Below, one piece after another: positions 1-5,857 of a DNA stretch of 10,514 bases. Position numbers and translations under genes: made by a program. Numbering within the stretch: the first letter of the stretch is position 1; each line of letters begins with the position of its first letter. The notes beneath the pieces are model-generated. The model did not search any database. It had not been told where the DNA came from and saw only the letters and a list, made by a program, of their open reading frames with translations. The stretch is taken from the NCBI GenBank assembly GCA_025451135.1, contig JANWKW010000019.1:1-10514 (forward strand), given 5' to 3'. The DNA comes from Vulcanimicrobiia bacterium. Its GTDB lineage: Bacteria; Vulcanimicrobiota; Vulcanimicrobiia; Vulcanimicrobiales; Vulcanimicrobiaceae.

Positions 1-194
1 CAAGCGCCGAGCGCGATGGACGAGCGGCATGCGATGGTGGATTGCTCGCTCGCCGCACAGAATTTGATGCTCGCCGCGTACGCATCCGGCCCGAGGAGCT
101 GATCCCGACCTTCCCGATCGCGCTCGGCTTCCCCGACGAGCGGCCGCAACGACCCGAACGCCGCGCTCCGCGCGTGATCTACGTCTCCGACTGA
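1..194 (+). pseudogene. Nitroreductase-like 3' fragment with a frame change and internal loss
   Basis: Two reading frames each carry half of a nitroreductase C-terminus. The frame starting at base 1 reads through AMDERHAMVDCSLAAQNLML and AAYA, which resembles the long helix of FMN-dependent nitroreductases, and then stops at 100-102. The frame starting at base 3 stops at 192-194 and ends with ELIPTFPIALGFPDERP and RRAPRVIYVSD, which resembles the family's final strand and tail. The family normally has some 20-30 residues between these blocks, including a glycine-rich stretch near the flavin phosphate; that stretch is absent here. A deletion whose length is not a multiple of three would explain both the frame change and the loss. 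Intact relatives are oxidoreductases using NAD(P)H and FMN. The 5' part lies outside the window, so an assembly error or an unusual short form cannot be excluded. Its last 16 bases overlap the convergent hydrolase gene. Confidence 0.6.
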
Positions 195-868
195 GGCCGC
201 CGCCCGGCCGCCCGCGCGCGTGGGATGAGATGTTCCTCGAACCACTCGGTCGCGAGCGCGGCCACGACGTCGAGCGTCCCGGGTTCTTCGAAGAGGTGCG
301 TCGCGTGCGGGACGACCGCTTCCCGATACTCGCACCGCAGGCGCGGCGCGATCTCGCGCTGGATCTCGATGACCGGAGCGTCGCGGCTGCCCACGATCAT
401 CAGCAACGGCGCCCGCAACGCTTCGATCGCCGGGCCGGCGAGGTCCACGCGTCCGCCCCGCGAGACGACGGCGCCGACATCGTCGGGCCGCTCGGTGGCC
501 GCGCGGATCGCGGCGGCCGCGCCGGTGCTCGCCCCGAAGAGCCCGATCGGCAGACCGAACGATCGCGCCCAGTCGACCATCGCGACGGTTCGCGCCGAGA
601 GCATCGGTATGTCGAAGCGCAATGCGCCCGTGCGCGCGTCGACCGCGTCTTCTTGGGCGGTCAGGAGGTCGGCGAGCAGGGTCTCGAAACGGCCCCGGTT
701 GAGGATCTGCGCGACGTGGCGGTTGCGGGCGCTCAGACGGCTGCTCCCGCTCCCGTGCACGAAGATCACGAGACCGCGTGGATCGTCGACGTGGGTCACG
801 TCGCCGCGCACCTGGACGGACCCGACCGGGATGGCGACGTGGCTGGGAGCACGAGCCGGATCGAGCAT
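179..868 (-). CDS. Alpha/beta hydrolase, dienelactone hydrolase type
   Basis: A 229-residue predicted cytosolic hydrolase with no signal peptide. The oxyanion region is FVHGSGSSR (about residues 36-44). The nucleophile elbow is GASTG with Ser114, the likely acid is Asp163 in GSRDAP, and the likely base is His191 in PHATHLFEEPG. This ending is typical of the hydrolase domain that in some bacteria is fused to, or encoded next to, a phosphoribosyltransferase domain and an erythromycin-esterase-like protein. The substrate is unknown. The ATG at 866-868 is chosen because the upstream gene stops one base before it and a GGAG motif (minus strand, about 875-878) sits a few bases upstream. The open frame continues upstream of this ATG, but there it runs in a shadow frame of the esterase gene. 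The two genes are probably co-translated. The 3' end overlaps the convergent nitroreductase remnant. Confidence 0.85.
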   Translation of the reverse strand: MLDPARAPSHVAIPVGSVQVRGDVTHVDDPRGLVIFVHGSGSSRLSARNRHVAQILNRGRFETLLADLLTAQEDAVDARTGALRFDIPMLSARTVAMVDWARSFGLPIGLFGASTGAAAAIRAATERPDDVGAVVSRGGRVDLAGPAIEALRAPLLMIVGSRDAPVIEIQREIAPRLRCEYREAVVPHATHLFEEPGTLDVVAALATEWFEEHLIPRARAAGRRPQSET

Positions 869-869
869 G

Positions 870-2204
870 CTAGACTCCGCTCGGGAAGGTCTCGGGCGCT
901 TCGCCGGTCTGCCAGACGGCGCCCGGCTCGAGCGGCTGGACCGCCCGGGTCGCGTCGTAATGGATGATCGCATCGAACTGCTCGCTGATGCGCGCCTCGA
1001 AGTAGTGACTGTAGAACTCGGTCTCCGGTCGATAGATGACGCCGATCGCCCGCTCCAAGAGCCTGCCGCGAAGCACGTCGCATTGGAACGCCGCTTCCTT
1101 GAGGTCGAGGAAGAACCGGGATATCCCGACGGCATGGAACAGGGCCTCCCAACTCCCCGGCAGCGGTGGGCGGACGACCTTGCGCTCCGCATGCTCGTGC
1201 CAGTTCGACGCGGCCGTGACCGTCCCCGAACTGGTCGTAAAGCCGAGCGAGTAACACGTGAGGGGATACTCTTGCCGTACCAGCTGGCCGACGTTGAGTT
1301 CTCTGCCTCCGCCCAGCGTCGTGGCGCGCGCGTCGCCGACGTGCGAGTTATGCGCCCAGACGACGATCTTCGCGGGCCCGGCGTCCCGGCGTTCCCGATG
1401 CGCCGAGAGCCGTTTGAGCGTGCCGAACATGAAGGTGTCGCGCTGGTTCCACGACGAGACCTCCGCGTCGAGCATCGTGCGGTAGTATTCCTCGGCCGAC
1501 GCGACGACCCGGGCGTTCTGCTCGGCGACGAAGCGCCGTTCGTCCTCGAGATCCGAGGCGTTCGGTGCGAGGGCGGCACGTTGCATCTCCAGGAGCTGTT
1601 CGAGCACGTCCCGCCTGCACGACGACGTCAACCCCGAGCCGACGGCATAGGCGTAGGACTCGGTGTCCGTCCCGAACCGGTCGAAGCACGCATACCGCTC
1701 CTTGGCGCGTTCCGCCGCCTCCGGATCGACGCGTTCGAGGTACTCGACGACGGCCTGGATGCTGGCGAACATGCTGTAGAGATCGAGCCCGTAGAATCCC
1801 ACTCTCGCCGCCGGCGGAAGGTCCCGGTTGTACGCGTGCAGCCACGCGACGAATTCGAGCACGTCGGCGTTCCGCCACATCCAGGTGGGGAAACGCTTGA
1901 AGCCGCCCAGGGCGTCCGCCGGTCCCTGGTCCTGCGTCGACGTCCCGCACACGTAGCGGTGGACGCGGTACGCGTCGGGCCAGTCGCCCTCGATCGCGAC
2001 GGCGCAAAAGCCGTGGTCGCGGATGAGGCGTTTCGTGATCTCGGCGCGGCTCCGGTAGAACTCGTGCGTGCCGTGCGAGGCTTCGCCGATCAGCACGTAG
2101 CGTTTGTCGCGAGCCGCCGCGACGACCGCGTCGAAATCCGCCTCCGTCCCGCGTAACGGGATCGCGAGCGGCCGCAGCTCGCTCGCATCGTGGATCGCTC
2201 TCAT
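870..2204 (-). CDS. Erythromycin esterase family protein
   Basis: A 444-residue protein that matches the erythromycin-esterase-like family over its whole length. Visible motifs are GEASHGTHEFY with His44, VAIEGDWPD with Glu72, and VWAHNSHVGD with His285 and His288. These correspond to the catalytic histidine/glutamate set of the Ere family. The ending YRPETEFYSHYF...EQFDAIIHYD is also typical. Family members hydrolyse ester bonds. Only a subset (EreA/EreB) open macrolide lactones, so drug resistance should not be assumed. Chromosomal relatives such as mycobacterial Rv2030c carry this domain together with a phosphoribosyltransferase domain. Here the next gene is the dienelactone-type hydrolase, one base away, which supports a shared role. 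The ATG at 2202-2204 has no clear Shine-Dalgarno motif. The 74-base gap from the NUDIX gene leaves room for a promoter, but I see no convincing one. Confidence 0.88.
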   Translation of the reverse strand: MRAIHDASELRPLAIPLRGTEADFDAVVAAARDKRYVLIGEASHGTHEFYRSRAEITKRLIRDHGFCAVAIEGDWPDAYRVHRYVCGTSTQDQGPADALGGFKRFPTWMWRNADVLEFVAWLHAYNRDLPPAARVGFYGLDLYSMFASIQAVVEYLERVDPEAAERAKERYACFDRFGTDTESYAYAVGSGLTSSCRRDVLEQLLEMQRAALAPNASDLEDERRFVAEQNARVVASAEEYYRTMLDAEVSSWNQRDTFMFGTLKRLSAHRERRDAGPAKIVVWAHNSHVGDARATTLGGGRELNVGQLVRQEYPLTCYSLGFTTSSGTVTAASNWHEHAERKVVRPPLPGSWEALFHAVGISRFFLDLKEAAFQCDVLRGRLLERAIGVIYRPETEFYSHYFEARISEQFDAIIHYDATRAVQPLEPGAVWQTGEAPETFPSGV

Positions 2205-2278
2205 AGACGTATGGTAGGGCGCCCGCGTGAAAAATTGAGGAACGTCCTTCCCGAGAATGTCGAACCGCCCGCGCTATG

Positions 2279-2815
2279 TCACCGTCGAGACGGAGACAGC
2301 CGGTCGTACCGGAAGAGCGCGGCGATCGTCACGGCATCGTTGATCTTGCCGGCGGCGGCCGCCGCCAGCGCCTCGCCGACGGGCACCCGGACCAGTTCGA
2401 TGCGTTCGACGTCCTCTTGCTCGTCGACGACGTGCTCGATATCGCGCGCCAGGAACAGGGTGACCGGGTGCGTCACGATGGACGGGATCTCGTAGACCAG
2501 ACCGAGCGGCTCCCACGACCGCGCGAGCACGCCGAGCTCCTCGCGCAGTTCGCGCTTCGCACATGCGAGCGCGTCTTCGCCGGGAGCCGCTCCGCCCTTG
2601 ACGATCTCGATGGCTTCGGCAGCGATCGCGAAGCGCGCCTGCCGTGCGAAGAGCAGATCCCCGTCGTCGTCGACCAGCACGGCCGAGGGCGGCGCGCAGT
2701 CGATCAGCAGGTGCTCGCCTTCGGCGCCGGAGGGATGCACGATCGCGTGGGCCTCGACCGCGAGCCAACGGTTGCGGTAGACTTCGCGCCGCGAGATGCG
2801 GCGATATCCCGGCAT
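2279..2815 (-). CDS. NUDIX hydrolase (ADP-ribose pyrophosphatase / NudE-like)
   Basis: A 178-residue protein. It carries a full Nudix box at residues 74-96: G, five residues, E80, seven residues, then RELREELGV. The box binds divalent metal and catalyses cleavage of nucleoside diphosphates linked to another group. The N-terminal part (YRNRWLAVEAH) and the preceding IEIVKGG segment resemble ADP-ribose/ADP-sugar or NADH-type Nudix enzymes, where a proline or lysine and a glycine precede the box. Substrate choice cannot be fixed from sequence alone. The ATG at 2813-2815 gives the start MPGYRRIS. Another ATG three codons upstream (2822-2824) is equally possible, and neither has a clear ribosome binding site. 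The gene is divergent from the permease and lies upstream of the esterase pair on the same strand, so it may be the first gene of a three-gene unit. Confidence 0.88.
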   Translation of the reverse strand: MPGYRRISRREVYRNRWLAVEAHAIVHPSGAEGEHLLIDCAPPSAVLVDDDGDLLFARQARFAIAAEAIEIVKGGAAPGEDALACAKRELREELGVLARSWEPLGLVYEIPSIVTHPVTLFLARDIEHVVDEQEDVERIELVRVPVGEALAAAAAGKINDAVTIAALFRYDRLSPSRR

Positions 2816-2864
2816 CCCGAGCATTTGGGGGGACGGGCCCTGGCGCCCTGCGAACCGGGCGGCT
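2816..2864. promoter_or_regulatory. Short divergent intergenic region (NUDIX / permease)
   Basis: These 49 bases separate two divergent start codons, so promoters for both genes must lie here or inside the opposing gene. The stretch is G-rich on the + strand, with a run of six G near 2826-2831 and the near-palindrome GGGCCCTGGCGCCC around 2836-2849. I see no clear -35/-10 pair and no strong Shine-Dalgarno motif for either gene. Shared regulation is plausible from geometry alone. Confidence 0.3.
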
Positions 2865-4373
2865 ATGTCGTTCGTCCAACAGCTCTTCGCCACCAGCAAT
2901 GTCGATAAACTGCGCGAGTTCGCGAAGGGCAGGACGCTCCGGCGGGCGCTGACCGCGAAGGACCTGGTCGCCATCGGGCTCGGCACGATGATCGGCGGCG
3001 GGATCTTCACCACCATCGGGACGGGCGTCCAAGGCGCCGGCCCGGCGGTCATCATCTCGTATCTGCTGGCCGGCCTGACCTCGTTCTTCGCCGCGCTCTG
3101 CTATGCCGAGCTCGGGGCGATGGTCCCGGTCGCCGGGTCCGCCTATACCTATGCGTACGCGACCATGGGCAAGCTGTTCGCCTGGATCATCGGCTTCGCG
3201 CTGATCTTCGAGTACGGCATCAGCGCCGCACCGGTGGCCCAGCAGTTCTCGGCCTCGTTGCAGGACGTCCTCAAGACGGTCGGCATCGCGCTCCCGACCT
3301 GGGCGCAGACCTCGAACCTGGTCATCCACGGCGCCTGGTGGCAGCTCTGGACGTACGACTGGGCGCACTCCCAATGCGACCTGCTCGGCGCGATCTTCGT
3401 GATGGGCCTGTGCGTGCTGCTCTCGATCGGCATCCGCGAGTCGGCCACCACCAACAACATCTTCGTGGTGCTCAAGATCTCCGCGCTGATCGTCTTCATC
3501 GGGGCGGGGCTGTTCCTGTACCACGCCGCCAATCTGCACGATTTCAATCCGCACGGTTGGGGTTCGATGATGCCGTTCGGCGGCGCCACCGAGAGCGGCC
3601 AGATCGGCATCATCCCGATCGCGGCCTACGTGTTCTTCAGCTACATCGGCTTCGATACCGCGACCACGACCGCCGAGGAATGCAAGAACCCCTCGCGCGA
3701 CGTCCCGCTCGGCGTCATCGGCGCGCTCGCCATCGGCACCGTCATCTACTGCGCGACCGCCGTGGTGCTGCTCGGCGCCGTTCCGTGGCAGAAGGTCCCC
3801 GCGCTCAACCCGCTGGTCTACGCGCTCGAACCGCTCCACCAGCCGTGGTTGCGCTGGGTGATCACGATGGGCGTGCTGGCGGGCACCACCAGCGTCGCGC
3901 TCTCGTCGCTGCTCGGGCAGACCCGCATCTTCTACGTGATGGCGCGCGACAAGATGCTCCCGCCGATCGTCTCGAAGATCCACCCGCGCGTCAAGACCCC
4001 GGTCACGACCACCCTGCTGACCGGCCTCGCGGTCGCGATCCTCACGCGGATCGTGCCGCTCAACCAGCTGCTCAACCTGGTGAACATCGGCACCCTGATC
4101 GCGTTCTCGGTCGTCTGCGCCGGCGTGCTCTACCTGCGCCACCGCCGCCCCGATCTGCCCCGCTCGTTCAAAGTGCCGTTCGCGCCGTACTTCCCGATCG
4201 CGGGCATCCTGTGCTCGCTCTTCCTGGCGGTCTTCGGCCTCTCGCGCACGACCTGGCTCTGGTTCGCAGGCGCCCTCGTCCTCGGGCTGATCTTCTTCTT
4301 CAGCTACGGCTTCCGCAAATCCAACCCCGACGAGATCGAACCCGTCATCGAACCCGAAGCGCTCGAGTACTAG
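2865..4373 (+). CDS. APC-superfamily amino acid permease (cationic amino acid transporter type)
   Basis: A 502-residue integral membrane transporter. An amphipathic N-terminal stretch (MSFVQQLFATSN...) leads into DLVAIGLGTMIGGGIF (residues 33-48). This is the glycine-rich unwound TM1 that binds the amino acid carboxylate and amino groups in APC transporters. The segment YIGFDTATTTAEECKNPSRD (260-279) is the hallmark of the CAT/YfnA-like branch. About twelve hydrophobic segments are visible, and the protein ends in an acidic tail (NPDEIEPVIEPEALEY). Length matches the family. The probable role is uptake or exchange of an amino acid across the inner membrane; the substrate is not assignable. 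The start at 2865 is preferred over 2796 because family members begin just like this and the earlier start would overlap the divergent NUDIX gene. An uncharacterised membrane protein gene follows after six bases in the same frame. Confidence 0.93.
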   Translation: MSFVQQLFATSNVDKLREFAKGRTLRRALTAKDLVAIGLGTMIGGGIFTTIGTGVQGAGPAVIISYLLAGLTSFFAALCYAELGAMVPVAGSAYTYAYATMGKLFAWIIGFALIFEYGISAAPVAQQFSASLQDVLKTVGIALPTWAQTSNLVIHGAWWQLWTYDWAHSQCDLLGAIFVMGLCVLLSIGIRESATTNNIFVVLKISALIVFIGAGLFLYHAANLHDFNPHGWGSMMPFGGATESGQIGIIPIAAYVFFSYIGFDTATTTAEECKNPSRDVPLGVIGALAIGTVIYCATAVVLLGAVPWQKVPALNPLVYALEPLHQPWLRWVITMGVLAGTTSVALSSLLGQTRIFYVMARDKMLPPIVSKIHPRVKTPVTTTLLTGLAVAILTRIVPLNQLLNLVNIGTLIAFSVVCAGVLYLRHRRPDLPRSFKVPFAPYFPIAGILCSLFLAVFGLSRTTWLWFAGALVLGLIFFFSYGFRKSNPDEIEPVIEPEALEY

Positions 4374-4379
4374 GGGCAG

Positions 4380-5189
4380 GTGGACTTCGACACGCCGGAG
4401 ACACGCCCGTCGTCCTGGCTCGTGCCGTACTTCGGAATCGCCTCCGCGGCGATCGTCGTCGTGACGATCGCGCTGCTGCTCGCGATGTCGCAGAGCATCT
4501 TCCCGACGAGCATCCACGATACGCTCGAGTCGGGTCTCGCGACGACGGGTTCGACGCAAGCGAAGGCGCTAGCCCAACTCGGCACCATCCGAACGCGCGA
4601 ACTTTCGGCGCTCGCCGCGAACGGCGTCCCCCGACAGGGCGTCGTCGAGGGCTCCGTCGATACCGGCCACGACAAGAAGGACGGCTACTACTGGGCGAGC
4701 CAGACGTTACGCGTACCGGCCGACGACTATCCGCGATTCGCGCGTCTTTCGAACCGCATCAACCGGCTCAAAGACCCCGACTTCAGCCTCTCCTTCCCGC
4801 AGCTACCGTTCCAGAACGCCCTGGTGTCCTTGTTCGTCGTCGCGTTCATCGTCGGTTCCATCTCGACCGTCGCCCTAGAGACCCGCAAAGCCGACGTCTC
4901 CCGCTCCCCGAAAGGCATGCACCCCGCGATCGTCGCGATCCAAACGCTGATGTACGGCGTGATCGTCGCTCTGGCGATCTTCTACATACATCTTCTCGGC
5001 GACGGCATCGGCGGCGCATTCCTCGCAGTCGAAGGCATCTTCATCGCGTCCCTCGCCATCTGGCTCTACCGAACGCGACGCTCGTGGACGCAATCGAACG
5101 GCTACCGAGTCGCCAGATTCGGCTACCTCGCAGCTCTGCTCGCCTGCGCAATCGTGGTCGCCCTCGCATTCGCACAACCCGCCGTCTGA
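4380..5189 (+). CDS. Uncharacterised membrane protein with five predicted TM segments
   Basis: I do not recognise a family for this 269-residue protein. One hydrophobic helix lies at about residues 16-36. A soluble stretch of about 110 residues follows (37-146), with alternating polar and charged segments including GHDKKDGYYWASQTL. Four more hydrophobic segments lie at about 147-166, 183-203, 208-230 and 246-266. There is no obvious catalytic motif or metal site. The start is a GTG (4380-4382). The permease stop is TAG at 4371-4373, and the G-rich bases after it (GGGG, 4373-4376) may act as a ribosome binding site, although the spacing is tight. Later starts would remove the first helix. It is almost certainly co-transcribed with the permease and could be an accessory subunit or an unrelated envelope protein; the sequence does not decide. 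It converges on the ispG operon across the inverted-repeat element. Confidence 0.75.
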   Translation: MDFDTPETRPSSWLVPYFGIASAAIVVVTIALLLAMSQSIFPTSIHDTLESGLATTGSTQAKALAQLGTIRTRELSALAANGVPRQGVVEGSVDTGHDKKDGYYWASQTLRVPADDYPRFARLSNRINRLKDPDFSLSFPQLPFQNALVSLFVVAFIVGSISTVALETRKADVSRSPKGMHPAIVAIQTLMYGVIVALAIFYIHLLGDGIGGAFLAVEGIFIASLAIWLYRTRRSWTQSNGYRVARFGYLAALLACAIVVALAFAQPAV

Positions 5190-5198
5190 CGGAGTCGA

Positions 5199-5367
5199 GG
5201 AAGATGGCTCCTGCGCGCGGGGAGCGGGGACGTTGGTGAAGCCCGCCCGTCGCGACAGAGCGCAGCCCGGAGGGCGGAGCGACAGAGCGCTCTCCTTCGC
5301 GCGCATGAGGCGCGCCCAGCGGGTCTGAAGCAATGTCCCCGCTCCCCGCGCGCAGGAACCATCTTCC
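5199..5367. repeat. 169-bp element with long terminal inverted repeats between convergent genes
   Basis: The arms 5199-5231 and 5335-5367 are reverse complements over 33 bases with a single mismatch (C5208 against A5358). Pairing continues imperfectly inward to about 5244/5322. The 103-base centre holds smaller structures. One is a GCCC-GGA-GGGC hairpin at 5265-5275, another is the perfect palindrome AGAGCGCTCT at 5284-5293, and a third is a 6-bp stem with an ATGAG loop at 5299-5315. Two copies of a 12-base direct repeat are also present. No transposase is nearby and I see no target-site duplication next to the arms. There is no T-tract, so it is not a standard intrinsic terminator, although RNA from either strand would fold strongly and it sits where two operons converge. 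It may be a MITE-like or other intergenic repeat, or a bidirectional transcription barrier. Confidence 0.85.
5252..5290. repeat. Pair of 12-bp direct repeats inside the inverted-repeat element
   Basis: GCGACAGAGCGC occurs at 5252-5263 and again at 5279-5290, so the period is 27 bases. The second copy merges into the AGAGCGCTCT palindrome. The repeats lie in the central loop, between the long inverted arms. They may be protein-binding sites or remnants of internal duplication. Confidence 0.8.
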
Positions 5368-5383
5368 GGTGGCGGAGGAGGAC

Positions 5384-5857
5384 CTACTCCGTCGAGTTGT
5401 CGACGGTCTCGGCCGACGTGAGCACGCCCGTCCGGACGTCCACGCGCGACGTGCGCTTGTCGTAACTGACGCGCACGCCGAAGGCGCGGCCGAAGGCCTT
5501 CATGCCGATCATCACGCGGCCTTGCACGCGGAACGGCGCGTGCTTGAGCGTCATCGGCATGCCGTTGAACGTCGCATGCATGTCGCCGACCTTGACGCGC
5601 AGCGACTTGTCGCCGCGCGAGACGATCACTTCGCCGGTCGCCTTGTTCTCGCTGGTGGTGGCGCCGAGCGCTTCGGCCAGCGGACGCAGCGGCACGTAGA
5701 CCTTGTCGCTGGTGGTGACCGGCGAGACGTCGCTCTGCAAGGTCTGGCCGTCGACGCGCATCTCGACCGGGCGCGAGAGCGCCAGCAGGGCCGAAGCCAT
5801 CGTGGCCGCCGCGGCCGTCAGCACGATCGTCTGCCAAGCCGGCTTGCGATACGTCAT
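5384..5857 (-). CDS. Copper amine oxidase N-terminal-like (stalk) domain protein
   Basis: A 157-residue protein. Residues about 8-28 form one hydrophobic segment (signal peptide or membrane anchor) after a short basic start, MTYRKPAWQ. The rest, about residues 31-142, resembles the copper amine oxidase N-terminal domain (PF07833 type). VYVPLRPLAEALGA is the characteristic motif, and VMIGMKAFGRAFGVRVSYD with SRVDVRTG is the second half. Despite the family name this domain has no oxidase activity and is usually found in extracytoplasmic wall-associated or adhesion-like proteins. The ATG overlaps the ispG stop as ATGA (5854-5857) and has no good Shine-Dalgarno motif, so translation is probably coupled to ispG. 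It is the last gene of the operon, ending just before the inverted-repeat element. Its role beside isoprenoid genes is unknown. Confidence 0.85.
   Translation of the reverse strand: MTYRKPAWQTIVLTAAAATMASALLALSRPVEMRVDGQTLQSDVSPVTTSDKVYVPLRPLAEALGATTSENKATGEVIVSRGDKSLRVKVGDMHATFNGMPMTLKHAPFRVQGRVMIGMKAFGRAFGVRVSYDKRTSRVDVRTGVLTSAETVDNSTE

Noticed and set aside
225..2156. A 643-codon open frame on the + strand opposite the esterase and hydrolase genes
   Set aside because: Its translation is arginine-rich and has no recognisable motifs, while the minus strand encodes two proteins with full catalytic motifs. It is a by-product of high GC.
870..2204. Macrolide resistance gene
   Set aside because: The family match is clear, but the sequence looks like a chromosomal member of the wider family, with no mobile context. 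Activity on erythromycin cannot be inferred.
2205..2218. TACCAT as a possible -10 element just upstream of the esterase start
   Set aside because: It matches only loosely and no -35-like sequence lies at a suitable distance.
2230..2251. Possible terminator after the NUDIX gene (small hairpin followed by five T on the minus strand)
   Set aside because: The stem has only about four pairs and the T-run is short, so it does not stand out from chance.
2274..4559. A 761-codon open frame on the minus strand opposite the permease
   Set aside because: It is extremely rich in Arg, Asp, Glu and Gly with no domain signal. It spans the NUDIX gene in another frame and the antisense of a clear transporter.
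3338..5239. A 633-codon + strand frame overlapping the permease and the membrane protein
   Set aside because: Arginine-rich composition without hydrophobic or catalytic motifs; it is a shifted-frame shadow of two real genes.
5190..5383. CRISPR array or attachment site in the convergent gap
   Set aside because: The repeats are two inverted arms and one pair of 12-mers, not regularly spaced units. There is no integrase or tRNA nearby.
4875..5837. A 320-codon minus-strand frame crossing the inverted-repeat element
   Set aside because: It mixes a shadow of the stalk gene, the repeat and antisense of the membrane protein, with no coherent protein signal.
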